Below the pieces are notes generated by a model, which was not told the origin of the DNA, ran no database searches, and worked only from the letters and a program-made list of their open reading frames with translations. From assembly GCA_013298955.1 (NCBI GenBank), contig JAAFJT010000049.1:1-34466 (forward strand): a DNA stretch of 34,466 bases, given 5' to 3'. A program made the translations under genes and the position numbers. This document shows, in pieces, positions 7,862 through 16,328 of the stretch (its first letter is position 1; the number at the start of each line of letters is the position of its first letter). This stretch comes from Chitinophagales bacterium (GTDB taxonomy: Bacteria > Bacteroidota > Bacteroidia > Chitinophagales > Saprospiraceae).

Positions 7862-8836
7862 ATGAAAAAAAACGAAGCAAAATTTCAAACCGTCATTGAT
7901 AAAAATACTTTTTATTTTTACAACCATGATTTCCAGCAAAAATATGAAAGTCATATCAACTCATTGACTGAAACATTGTTGATACTTAAAAATCAAGTCG
8001 AAACGGAAGGTTTACAAAAATCGACGTTTGAAAGTTTATTAACCTATAAGGAAAATGGTTTACGGGCTTTACTTGCTTTGACAGGTTTTGCCAATGAAAG
8101 TCTTAAAAGGTTGATAACCGTAGTGCGTGTTTCCGACGATAAAGAACTTTGTCAATTGCTTTTAAAATCCGAGTGGGCAGACGACACCAATACCGAAGTC
8201 AAAGAATGGGGTGATGCTAAAATAAATAACTTATTGAAAACCAATCCTTTTTTTAGAACTGGAATTGTTAATTTGTTTTTTGAGGGCGCGAGTATTCCTT
8301 ATTTATCAAGGTTGTTGCCCCTTTTTGAACTTAAAAAACTAAGTATTACCAAATTAAGTTTTGATAAGAATGCGATGATTGATACATTGGTTCGATATAA
8401 AGAAAAAGGTTCTTATTCAGGAAAGGCAGATAATAATCCAGAACGTTCCCTAATTGCAACTTGGTTGGAAGCCTTGAATATTCCTTTCGAGAAAGGCGAT
8501 TTAACAGAACTATTTGAAAATGAACCTATTGCAAAACGAACTATGGATTTTATTATACCGAATAAGGCGAATCCACAAGTCATCATTGAGAGTTCATTTG
8601 TAGTAACGACTTCTTCCGCGCAAGGAGATAAAGCTAAAACAGAAAGGAATATCAAAATTTTAATTGGCAAATATTACCCCAAAGCAAAATTTATTGGTTT
8701 TATAGATGGTATTGGTTGGTATGTTCGCAAAGGTGATTTAAATAGATTGGTGGATGCTTTTGATGAAGTATTCACGTTTCACCCAACTGAAATGGAACGT
8801 TTTAAACTATTTATCCAAAAAGAAATTGTAATATGA
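7862..8836 (+). CDS. Type II restriction endonuclease, DpnII/MboI-like
   Basis: This 324-residue protein is likely the cutting subunit of a type II system. The C-terminal third resembles the DpnII/MboI family: NPERSLIATWLEALNIPF, then RTMDFIIPN (D229) and VIIESSFVV (E243), then GDKAKTERN, and the strand FIGFIDGIGWYVRKGDLNRLVDAFDEV, which corresponds to the family's DGxGW element. D229 and E243 fit the acidic residues of a PD-(D/E)xK-type core, but the Lys position is Ser, as in ExN-like variants, so the catalytic assignment is tentative. The N-terminal 190 residues are not recognised. The stop overlaps the methyltransferase start as ATGA, so the two are translationally coupled. The target sequence cannot be deduced. 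Confidence 0.75.
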   Translation: MKKNEAKFQTVIDKNTFYFYNHDFQQKYESHINSLTETLLILKNQVETEGLQKSTFESLLTYKENGLRALLALTGFANESLKRLITVVRVSDDKELCQLLLKSEWADDTNTEVKEWGDAKINNLLKTNPFFRTGIVNLFFEGASIPYLSRLLPLFELKKLSITKLSFDKNAMIDTLVRYKEKGSYSGKADNNPERSLIATWLEALNIPFEKGDLTELFENEPIAKRTMDFIIPNKANPQVIIESSFVVTTSSAQGDKAKTERNIKILIGKYYPKAKFIGFIDGIGWYVRKGDLNRLVDAFDEVFTFHPTEMERFKLFIQKEIVI

Positions 8837-9813
8837 TGGAAAATTATATTAATAATATCATTCAAGGCGATTGTTTAGCCTTGCTGAAAACGATGCCAGA
8901 CAATAGTGTCGATATGACTTTCGCAGATCCGCCTTTCAACCTTAAAAAAGGCTACAATTCTTATAAAGATAAATTGGCTTTACAAGAATATTTGGATTGG
9001 TGTGAATCATGGATTACAGAAATGGTACGCATTACCAAGCCAACAGGCTCTATTTTTCTGCATAATATCCCCAAATGGCTTACTTATTACACTGCATGTC
9101 TTAATAAACAGGCTGATTTCAAACATTGGATTAGTTGGGATGCGCCTACGGCTCCAATGGGTAAAACGTTGCAACCCAATCATTACGGTATTTTATTTTA
9201 TGCGAAAGATGTAAAACAATTAAAATTTCATGAAATCCGCTATCCGCATAAACGCACTCGGAAAGAACGTATTTTAGCGAAAGATTATGGGGGTAAAAAA
9301 GCACTTTTACATCCTTTTGGTCCTTTAGTTTCGGATGTTTGGACGGATATTCATCGGGTTAAACATAATAAATATCGAGATGAGCATCCTTGCCAATTGC
9401 CCATTCATTTGATGGAACGCATTGTTTTGATGTCCACTAATGAAGGCGATATCGTTTTAGACCCTTTCAATGGCACAGGTACCACTGCGATTGCAGCGAA
9501 ACGATTGGGACGAAACTACATTGGTTTTGAATTAGATGCGCAATATGTGGCAATTACAAAACAAAAATTGGCTCAAGAAACGATTTTTTCCAAATTAGGA
9601 GATGCTTGGGTGAGTTATTATTTGGATGAAGTAATTAGTTTGCGCAATAGCGATTGGTCTTATTTAAAAGATTTTTTTTACATCCCTACTAAAATTGAAG
9701 CAATTGACCAAACGGCTATTGCCTTAAAGTCGAAATTATATGTTTCCGTACCCTTGAAAATGGATATGCAACAAGTAAAGCCATCCGATACCCTTTTTAC
9801 AGTTGTAGAATAA
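8833..9813 (+). CDS. Beta-class DNA methyltransferase of the type II system
   Basis: The 326-residue enzyme transfers methyl groups from SAM to adenine N6 or cytosine N4 to protect host sites. Motif IV DPPF (32-35, in FADPPFNL) comes first and motif I DPFNGTGTT (from D210) comes late, with HPCQLP just before it. This order defines the beta class. The final 80 residues are not conserved in general and may include target recognition. Translation can start at 8833 (ATGATG) or at the second ATG at 8836; both couple it to the nuclease stop. Only one methyltransferase is present, whereas classical DpnII loci have two. GC content and codon use look like the neighbours. Confidence 0.92.
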   Translation: MMENYINNIIQGDCLALLKTMPDNSVDMTFADPPFNLKKGYNSYKDKLALQEYLDWCESWITEMVRITKPTGSIFLHNIPKWLTYYTACLNKQADFKHWISWDAPTAPMGKTLQPNHYGILFYAKDVKQLKFHEIRYPHKRTRKERILAKDYGGKKALLHPFGPLVSDVWTDIHRVKHNKYRDEHPCQLPIHLMERIVLMSTNEGDIVLDPFNGTGTTAIAAKRLGRNYIGFELDAQYVAITKQKLAQETIFSKLGDAWVSYYLDEVISLRNSDWSYLKDFFYIPTKIEAIDQTAIALKSKLYVSVPLKMDMQQVKPSDTLFTVVE

Positions 9814-9950
9814 GTTTGAATTATTGAAAATATTAAACATTTTATGTCAAAAAAAATGCTCGTTTCACCATAGCGGAAGACACTTTAAAAATCATTGAAA
9901 ATGGTTTTTTCAACGCGCTGAATACGCGCTGAATATTCAAAATCAATATT

Positions 9951-10814
9951 TTACAAATAAGATTTCATATCATTTGAATTATACGATTTGCGCAAACGCC
10001 GAATCGCTCGTTCTTTGATTTGACGCACGCGTTCCCTTGTCAAGCCGTAGGCTTCTCCAATTTCTTCCAACGTCAAGGCTTTAAACTCGTTCAAACCATA
10101 ATAAGCTGAAATCACCTGCACTTCGCGGTCGCTCAAAATCGACAAACCTTGCGCGACTTCCTCCTTCATGGATTGGTCGAGCAAATCGCTGTCGGGCGAG
10201 CGTGCATCAGGAGACGAATACATATCGAGCATTGTTGCATCGCTGTCTTCGCCGCCGAGTGGCGCGTCCATACTCGTATGCCGCGTATTACTGCGCAACA
10301 TATTCGAGACTTCCTTCGGAGTCATTTCCAACAATTCGCCCAATTCTTCATTGCTCGGCTCGCGTTCAAACTCCTGCACGAAGCTGATAAACGCTTCATT
10401 CACCTTATTATAAGACCCGACTTTATTCAACGGCAGGCGCACAATCCGCGAATGTTCCACAATTGCTTGCAGAATCGATTGGCGAATCCACCACACCGCA
10501 TACGAAATGAATTTAAAACCCTTCGTTTCATCAAACCGCTTGGCTGCTTTCATCAGTCCCACATTGCCCTCATTAATCAAATCGCTCAAAGTCAACCCTT
10601 GGTTTTGATACTGTTTGGCAACCGAGACCACGAAACGCAAGTTCGATTTGGTCAATCGTTCCAATGCTTTTTCATCGCCCTGCCGAATCCGACGAGCCAA
10701 TTCTGCCTCATCATCGGCAGAAAGCATCGAAATTTTACCAATGTCGTTGAGGTATTTGTCTAATGCAAGCGACTCCCGACTGGTAATCTTGTTCGTTATT
10801 TTAAGTTGACGCAT
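9951..10814 (-). CDS. rpoD: Primary RNA polymerase sigma factor RpoD (SigA)
   Basis: The 287-residue protein has the short Bacteroidota form of the housekeeping sigma factor: it lacks region 1.1 and opens with MRQLKITNKITSRESLALDKYL (region 1.2). Region 2 is nearly invariant (LRFVVSVAKQYQNQG, LINEGNVGLMKAAKRFD, FISYAVWWIRQSI), then region 3 with RIVRLPLN. Region 4 ends with the helix-turn-helix LTLEEIGEAYGLTRERVRQIKERAIRRLRKS. It directs RNA polymerase to TTTG/TAnnTTTG promoters. It is transcribed alone and convergently with the methyltransferase gene, 137 bp away. Confidence 0.95.
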   Translation of the reverse strand: MRQLKITNKITSRESLALDKYLNDIGKISMLSADDEAELARRIRQGDEKALERLTKSNLRFVVSVAKQYQNQGLTLSDLINEGNVGLMKAAKRFDETKGFKFISYAVWWIRQSILQAIVEHSRIVRLPLNKVGSYNKVNEAFISFVQEFEREPSNEELGELLEMTPKEVSNMLRSNTRHTSMDAPLGGEDSDATMLDMYSSPDARSPDSDLLDQSMKEEVAQGLSILSDREVQVISAYYGLNEFKALTLEEIGEAYGLTRERVRQIKERAIRRLRKSYNSNDMKSYL

Positions 10815-11513
10815 AATAAGTAAGTTTTTTTCGATAAGTTCCGTTGTGACTATAATAAAATTTAAGAGACAAGCTAACTCAAAAAAGTTGCTTTTTGTAT
10901 CTAAAAAAAAGTTGACTTTTAATTCAAAATCCTTTAAATGCCGTCGCTCTTTTTACTACAATAAAATTGCCAAAAAAGTTTCCCATTTTTCAACTATTTT
11001 ACAAAAAATTTGAATTGTTTGAATTATTATAGCCGTTATAAACAATTTAACTTTTTTTGTGTTTTTAAAATATTAAAAATCAATTGTTTATGTTTGATGA
11101 TTAAAATCAATGCTTTGAAAAAAAAATAAGGCAGATTGCCTCTGTCTATATTGTTAAAACAAACTATTTTGTGACAGCCTTTTTTCATTTTTTTCACTTA
11201 AAAAGGATGTATTGTTATAACGATGGTAAAAGCGTTTTGTTATTTTTGCGCGATGGTCAATAAACTCCTTTTTTTTTAACAAAACTTTATTAGCAGGATT
11301 TCATAGAATGGCGAATTTTTTGATTGCACTGCTAACATGATTTGAGTAGTCGTAATTCACATTAAAAAAAGATTAACATGCGATTAACACCCCGTTTCAT
11401 TCTTATTGGGTCTTAAATGGTAAAAATAGCGTTATATTTGGTGTTATAATGGCGAAATCCGTTACGACAATTCAGAACATCATTCAACCCTAAAAATTGA
11501 ATTTTATTGCACC
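10815..11513. other. 700-bp AT-rich divergent region between rpoD and the caspase gene
   Basis: No coding frame or structured RNA was recognised. It should hold the rpoD promoter (leftward) and the caspase promoter (rightward). A TATTTTTG box at 11241-11248 could start a transcript well upstream of the caspase gene. GATTAACA occurs twice, one helical turn apart (11371-11378 and 11382-11389), which could be a protein-binding site. Confidence 0.4.
11433..11440 (+). promoter_or_regulatory. -7 promoter box of the caspase gene
   Basis: TATATTTG matches the Bacteroidota TAnnTTTG box exactly. A TTG lies at 11406-11408, giving a 24-bp spacer that is longer than usual. The leader to the ATG would be about 65 nt. 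Confidence 0.45.
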
Positions 11514-13856
11514 ATGACATTAAAGAGCAGTCAGCGAATCATTGGCACTGGTAAAAAAACAGTGCCACAAGAACAACAATCGGTCAATGTACCGATTTTA
11601 AATGAAGTAATCAAGGTGCGGAATCATTTATTTGTTATCAGCATTAATGACTATAAATTTTGTCCTCCTCTGTTCAACGCAGTCAAGGATGCGGATGATG
11701 TTGTCCGTGTTTTGACGAATCTCTATGATTTTGATGCCCAAAATGTCGTCAAATTGTCCAATGCGCAAGCAACGGAGTCCAATATTGTGGCGCAATTGAA
11801 GGCATATATTGGCAAATTGTCTGTGAAAGATAATTTATTGGTGTATTATTCTGGTCATGGCACGTATGACGCGATTATTGAAGAAGGGTATTGGGTTCCT
11901 GTCGATGTCGATTTTCGAGCGACCACAGGCGATATTGACCCCAGCCGTTGTTTGGCTAATGGTATGATTTTGAAGTATTTAAATGCTATTAAATCTTTAC
12001 ATACGATAGTCATTGCGGATGCGTGTTTTTCAGGCTCGTTGGCAACACAACGTTTAGTGAGTAATGGCGCGAGCCGTTTGGAAACGATTCCATCGCGCTG
12101 TATTTTGACCGCAGGTCGAAATGAGCCTGTTTTGGATGGAAAACCGGGCGATAACAGTCCTTTTGCGAGTGCGTTGATTCGTTATTTGGAAAAAAATACG
12201 GAAGAAGGCGTTTCTTTCACGGATTTAGGCTCGTTTGTGCAAAAAGCGGTGGCGAATAATTCTAAACAAATCCCGATTTGCGCTCGCTTGCAAAACGCAG
12301 GCGACCAAAATGGTGAATTTGTTTTCCATCGGAAACAAGATGAAAATACGTTTTGGGCGCACATTCTGCGGATGAATGCGGTAGAAGGTTACAAAGGGTA
12401 TCTTGTAAAATATCCACAAGGGTTGTACGTGAAAGAGGCAAATGCAGCTTTGGCGCGTTTGCAGAAACCAGTGAAACCCAAAGCCAATGAAATGGCGGTC
12501 AAACAAGGGACGATTTTGTACGATGTGCCGAGTAAAATGCAGTTATTGCAAGAAGTGAAATGTGTGGTTCGGATTGCATTTGATGAGGTGATGGCGAAAT
12601 TGGACTTCAAAATGACACCCGATACAGAGTTGAAAACGATGCGCGTTTCCAATGTAATGAATGTGGAAGTGTTCGATGAAAGTCAACAAGCGTTTGCGAT
12701 TCGCACGATTAGTGCCAGCAGACAATTTATTGATAGTGACTATTTTACGCAATGGCTTTTTTATGTTAAACCCTTGAAAGAGGGCAATTATACCTTGCTT
12801 TTGAAAGTGACGGTGGTGGAGAAAGTGGGCAAAGAAGAACTCTTGCGCGAGATTGTTTTGGAAGAGACGGTGAGCATTGTTGCGAACCTGCCTCAGCCAG
12901 AACCCTCTCGCATGCGGGCTGCTTCGGAGAAACTCATCCTTGCGCCGTCCAATGCAAAACCGCCCGTAGTTACGCCGCCGAATACACCGATTTCGCCGAA
13001 AACAACGACGACCAATACAGGTGGAACGCCCGCTACGAATGAAACGAATGTTCGAGTGGCACATATAGAGATGCCAACGACCGTTCCTGTATCCCCTCCT
13101 GCACCACAACCGCTTGCCAAAGTAGGCAATCAAAAATGGATGATTGGTGGCGGTACATTAGCAGTGCTATTGGCAATCTTTATGGTGGGTAAAAATAGTT
13201 GGAATAGCAGTAGCAGCAGTCCTTCCAAAGAGGCAGGTGTTTTTGCGGATAATCATCGAAGTGCGTTGCCAACAACGCCATTACCTGCGTCAACACCAAC
13301 AATGTTGTCCAAAGATACGGTTTTTACTCCAATCGTTCGACCGACCGAAGCAGCCAAAATCGTCAAACCTGTCAAAAGACCTGCACCTGTATTCGCTGAG
13401 GCGAAACCGAAGCAAAGTGCAAGTAGCGAAACATTTAATAAAAGTGCTGCCATAAAGGGAACGACTTCGACAGCCCTCAAAAAAGAGCCTGAAATGGCAT
13501 TGATGGGAGATATTGACGAACAACCGAGTGCAGCCCGATGGACCTTCCGCGAACCGTCTGAAAACGTCAAAGCGGTTTCAAAAGTGGATGAGGAGGCTTG
13601 GCGCAAGGCTAAAATGAATGGAGAAGCATTGGCTTACAAAAAATACATGGAGGAACAGCCGAATGGCGCGTATCGCCCTTTTGCAAAAGAACGGTGGGAA
13701 GGTTTGCGCGAAATGGATGATTGGCATCAAGTCGAAAATCAACATTCTTGGGATGCTTATCAAAAACATTTGGCAAAATATCCACAAGGGCGGTTTTTAA
13801 AAGAAGCGATGGAACGCAAAAATGCGTTAGAATCGCGTAAAAAGGAGCCAAAATAA
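11514..13856 (+). CDS. Membrane-anchored caspase-like (peptidase C14) protein
   Basis: The 780-residue protein starts with a caspase p20-like domain (about 35-265). The catalytic dyad is present: H115 in YYSGHGTYD and C171 in IADACFSGS. A short helical repeat of the form W..Y..YL.KYP.G.Y..EA...L follows (about 280-315), then a beta-rich domain (about 340-460), a Pro/Thr-rich linker, one membrane segment (about 542-560, WMIGGGTLAVLLAIFMVG), a low-complexity stretch and two more YP.G helical repeats at the C-terminus (about 694-775). No signal peptide is visible, so the protease should face the cytoplasm and the C-terminal repeats the periplasm. It is a single gene with no toxin partner next to it. 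A role in programmed cell death or defence is possible but unproven. Confidence 0.85.
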   Translation: MTLKSSQRIIGTGKKTVPQEQQSVNVPILNEVIKVRNHLFVISINDYKFCPPLFNAVKDADDVVRVLTNLYDFDAQNVVKLSNAQATESNIVAQLKAYIGKLSVKDNLLVYYSGHGTYDAIIEEGYWVPVDVDFRATTGDIDPSRCLANGMILKYLNAIKSLHTIVIADACFSGSLATQRLVSNGASRLETIPSRCILTAGRNEPVLDGKPGDNSPFASALIRYLEKNTEEGVSFTDLGSFVQKAVANNSKQIPICARLQNAGDQNGEFVFHRKQDENTFWAHILRMNAVEGYKGYLVKYPQGLYVKEANAALARLQKPVKPKANEMAVKQGTILYDVPSKMQLLQEVKCVVRIAFDEVMAKLDFKMTPDTELKTMRVSNVMNVEVFDESQQAFAIRTISASRQFIDSDYFTQWLFYVKPLKEGNYTLLLKVTVVEKVGKEELLREIVLEETVSIVANLPQPEPSRMRAASEKLILAPSNAKPPVVTPPNTPISPKTTTTNTGGTPATNETNVRVAHIEMPTTVPVSPPAPQPLAKVGNQKWMIGGGTLAVLLAIFMVGKNSWNSSSSSPSKEAGVFADNHRSALPTTPLPASTPTMLSKDTVFTPIVRPTEAAKIVKPVKRPAPVFAEAKPKQSASSETFNKSAAIKGTTSTALKKEPEMALMGDIDEQPSAARWTFREPSENVKAVSKVDEEAWRKAKMNGEALAYKKYMEEQPNGAYRPFAKERWEGLREMDDWHQVENQHSWDAYQKHLAKYPQGRFLKEAMERKNALESRKKEPK

Positions 13857-13879
13857 CAGCATTTACAAAAAAAGCGTTT

Positions 13880-13973
13880 AAGTTTCGGAAAATTTTTAAT
13901 TTTCCGAAACTTACGCCATCTCTTTCGGAAGGTCACGCCAAAGTTTCGGAAAATTGAAAATTTTCCGAAACTT
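13880..13973. terminator. Two copies of one hairpin between convergent genes
   Basis: The 15-bp arm AAGTTTCGGAAAATT forms a perfect hairpin at 13880-13912 (3-nt loop TTT) and again at 13941-13973 (loop GAA). The second is followed by a T run rightward. They separate the caspase gene from the leftward gene that ends at 13981, so they probably terminate transcription both ways. Confidence 0.8.
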
Positions 13974-13980
13974 TTTTAAT

Positions 13981-14358
13981 TTACTTCGGTTTTTTCCGAA
14001 ATACCCGTTTAGCTGCACCCGATTTTTTCCACAAAACCAATTGTTCGCTATCCAACAATTCAAGGAATTGGGCTTCTCGCTTGGCTTTCAAGGTTTTGTC
14101 TTGTTGTCGGCGGGCGGCGCGGTCAAGCGATGGGTCTGTTTTTAAAGCCGCCGCTTTGGAGACATACGCATTATTGATTTCATCCAATCGAAGTCGTTGT
14201 TGCGTATTCAAGTGCAATTTTTTCGCCAAGCGTAATTCCTTGTTAGCGAAGATGCCCAAATAACTTTCTGCGGCAGGAAAATCAAAATCACCTGTTTGTC
14301 CAAACATCGGTAAAGTTAGGACAAACAATAGGGTTAAAACAAATGATACTTTTTTCAT
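13981..14358 (-). CDS. Small secreted Spy/CpxP-like protein
   Basis: The 125-residue protein has a clear signal peptide (MKKVSFVLTLLFVLTLPMFGQ, cleavage near 20). The mature part is helical and charged: KLHLNTQQRLRLDEINNAY is followed 30 residues later by FLELLDSEQLVLW and a basic tail. Two such helices with an LnxxQ-like start and an L..eQ...W end recall the LTxxQ/CpxP/Spy fold of periplasmic chaperones or metal-stress sensors. It shares this layout with the protein at 15020-15652. Identification is by pattern only; it may be an unrelated small helical exported protein. Confidence 0.6.
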   Translation of the reverse strand: MKKVSFVLTLLFVLTLPMFGQTGDFDFPAAESYLGIFANKELRLAKKLHLNTQQRLRLDEINNAYVSKAAALKTDPSLDRAARRQQDKTLKAKREAQFLELLDSEQLVLWKKSGAAKRVFRKKPK

Positions 14359-14587
14359 ATTGAACTAAATTAAATGAGTTTCGGCAAAATGGTTAACAAC
14401 TGTTATACACAGAACGCAAAGATTCACTTTCGGATGCGTGTTACTTCGTTTTTAACGAATAGTTGTAAACTATAAGCGTAAAAGAACCTCATTTGGACTT
14501 TAAAAAAGGTGAAAAGTTAGGCACGCACCGCAAATAATTTAATAACTCATGTAAAATAATTTGCCCATATCGCTTTTATCATCCAAA

Positions 14588-14766
14588 TATACCTTGCGTC
14601 GGGTGGTTTTGGATACAATTGGAACGCGGATGACGCGGATTAAGCGGATTTTTTGGGGATTCAGTGCAAAATTTGTGAAAATTTCCAAAAAAATCCGTGA
14701 AAATTCGCCCAATCCGCGTCATCCGTGTTCCAATTGTATTCCAAAACTATCGTGCGTGAAGTATAG
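14588..14766. repeat. Palindromic element, copy A
   Basis: The element starts ATACCTTGCGTCGGGTGG and ends with a degenerate inverse ending at GTATAG. Inside are inverted arms GGAACGCGGATGACGCGGAT and its complement, an inner GGATTTTTT/AAAAAATCC pair, and a loop around TCAGTGCAAAATTTG. It is the most diverged copy at its right end. It lies in the 660-bp gap between the two Spy-like genes; the remaining 230-250 bp on each side are AT-rich with nothing recognised. Confidence 0.85.
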
Positions 14767-15019
14767 ATGATATAAAAATATTTAAATTAACTTGCAAATA
14801 TACTTTTTTTAGAGAGAAAATCAAAATAATTAATAAATTTATTGTTTATTTATATAAAAAACAAATAATTTATTAACCGCAAATATAGAGCTAAAAGTTA
14901 AAGAATACTTAAAACCTAATTTCTATTTAAACGAATCGTTCAAACACTCGTCTTAATTCTATCCATGCAAAAAGCATTGATTATCAATTATTTTTAAAAT
15001 TAATTACGAACATTACAAA

Positions 15020-15652
15020 ATGAAAAAATTCATGTTAGGTGCCATCGCGCTGGTTGGTTTAACGGTTCAAACGATGGCGCAATTGCCTTCTTCCCCAACT
15101 TCTACCACCCCCGTACCGACTACCACTCCCGTACCTGTACCTGTCCCAGCTCAACCAACGACCGAAAAAGATAAAATTGGCAAAAAAAGACCGCCAATGC
15201 CGAACAAAGGCGACCGCAGAGAAGACCGCGATGAGCGCAGAGAAGAGCGCGGCGACCGCAAAGAAGGACATGGAGACCACAAAAAAGGACATGGAGACCG
15301 CAAAGAAGGGCATGGTGAGCGCAAAGAAGGTCACGGTGAGCGCAAAGAAGAACGGGCTGAAAAAATGGATAAAATTAAAAATTATTTGAATTTGTCTGCG
15401 ACGCAAGAGGAACAGATGAAAACAGTGGTTCAAAATTACAGAACGGCGGCAAAAGGCTTGAAAGACAATGCGCAATTCTCCAAAGAACAGAAAAAAACGC
15501 AATTGGAGCAGTTGAAAACGGATAGAAACAACAGTTTGAAAGCCATTTTGACTCCTGACCAATTGATGAAATTTGCCCAAGCTCAAAAACAAGGTAGAGG
15601 CGGCAAAGGCAAAAATAGTTTTATCAATGAGGAAATGGGCGATGATGATTAG
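15020..15652 (+). CDS. Secreted Spy/CpxP-like protein with His-rich repeats
   Basis: The 210-residue protein has a signal peptide (MKKFMLGAIALVGLTVQTMAQ), a Pro/Thr linker, then a highly charged segment of five 7-residue repeats of the form DRKEGHG (about 79-113), encoded by five 21-bp units at 15254-15358. The C-terminal half is helical: NYLNLSATQEEQMKTVVQNY, then KKTQLEQLKTDRNNSLKAILTPDQLMKF, which fits the LTxxQ-type pattern of Spy/CpxP proteins. The His/Glu/Asp repeats could bind divalent metals. Function is inferred only from the fold pattern. It is followed by two hairpins. Confidence 0.65.
   Translation: MKKFMLGAIALVGLTVQTMAQLPSSPTSTTPVPTTTPVPVPVPAQPTTEKDKIGKKRPPMPNKGDRREDRDERREERGDRKEGHGDHKKGHGDRKEGHGERKEGHGERKEERAEKMDKIKNYLNLSATQEEQMKTVVQNYRTAAKGLKDNAQFSKEQKKTQLEQLKTDRNNSLKAILTPDQLMKFAQAQKQGRGGKGKNSFINEEMGDDD
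15254..15358 (+). repeat. Five 21-bp tandem coding repeats
   Basis: The unit GACCGCAAAGAAGGACATGG is repeated in frame with small changes and the fifth copy is diverged. It encodes the DRKEGHG-type repeats and may vary in number between strains. Confidence 0.8.
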
Positions 15653-15665
15653 TTTCCATCAACCG

Positions 15666-15710
15666 ATACACACCGTTTGGAGGGTTTTAAACCCTCTAAA
15701 CGGTGTGTAT
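15666..15710. terminator. Hairpin with GAGGGTTT core
   Basis: Inverted arms of about 22 bp run from ATACACACCGTTTGGAGGG, with one mismatch, and lie 13 bp after the stop at 15652. The core matches the hairpin at 25274-25306. Confidence 0.7.
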
Positions 15711-15730
15711 AAATTTTTGTAAATTTTATA

Positions 15731-15773
15731 AAAAAAACTTGCAGCGAGTTTCAAACTTGCTGCAAGTTTTTTT
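15731..15773. terminator. Bidirectional terminator-like hairpin
   Basis: 21-bp arms (AAAAAAACTTGCAGC... and its complement) have a single G-U-compatible mismatch, a one-base C centre, and an A run before and T run after. It lies between convergent genes, so it can end transcription in both directions. Confidence 0.8.
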
Positions 15774-15787
15774 CATTTAAGAACGGT

Positions 15788-16225
15788 TTAAGCTGCCGCA
15801 CCTGTCGCAGGTTCATCTGCGTCAGACCCTGCGTAAGACTGATGTTCATCCACCAATTGTTGCAACGTCAGCGTGAGTTTGCGCGATTCGTCGCGGGCGA
15901 TGCACGCAAAAGCCCCTAATTGATTGGCTTCCATACAAATCGCCTCATTTTCATCCCCACTCAGGAGGATAATAAATCGGGTTTCGGGGGCGAGTTGTAA
16001 GGCGCGTTCCATCAACTCAAACCCATCCATTTGGGGTAAAACCAACGGACATATCACTACATCATAATTAAAATGTTTAATATGATACAATGCATCAATG
16101 TAATCGGTGGTTTGTTGCGCTGTGGGCGCGAATTGTCTTGCAGATTTTTGAAGCACCTTAAATCGTGCTGCGTCGCGTTCAACGACTAAAATTTTGATTA
16201 GCGTGTGCCTTCCAGAGTTTGTCAT
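15788..16225 (-). CDS. Degenerate response-regulator receiver (pseudo-receiver) protein
   Basis: The 145-residue protein is a stand-alone CheY-like receiver fold: IKILVVERD (10-18), DVVICPLVLPQMDGFELM (55-72), FIILLSGDENE and FACIARDES. The phospho-acceptor Asp, expected two residues after VVI, is Pro60. The first acidic pair is changed to E16-R17-D18, and the conserved Lys region reads IARDES. It therefore should not be phosphorylated in the normal way, although the fold (LPQMDGFE) is well kept. There is no output domain and no adjacent kinase gene. It may act as a constitutive protein-interaction module. The start used gives MTNSGRHT; the neighbouring gene upstream is 103 bp away. Confidence 0.75.
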   Translation of the reverse strand: MTNSGRHTLIKILVVERDAARFKVLQKSARQFAPTAQQTTDYIDALYHIKHFNYDVVICPLVLPQMDGFELMERALQLAPETRFIILLSGDENEAICMEANQLGAFACIARDESRKLTLTLQQLVDEHQSYAGSDADEPATGAAA

Positions 16226-16328
16226 ATATTATAATGTCTATGATTGAATGAACAAATTTAGTTCTTAAAAATTTGTTTTTTATCATTATGACGCATGAAA
16301 AAACGGATTTAACACATCGTTAACACGA

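Noticed and set aside
11241-11500. A small RNA gene between rpoD and the caspase gene, starting from a TATTTTTG box
   Set aside because: No convincing -33 element, terminator hairpin or conserved structure could be seen, so it is noted only as a possible promoter.
12543-13133. 196-codon leftward frame inside the caspase gene
   Set aside because: It is antisense to a well-supported gene, is very rich in Arg, His and Cys as expected from an antisense shadow, and has no recognisable motifs.
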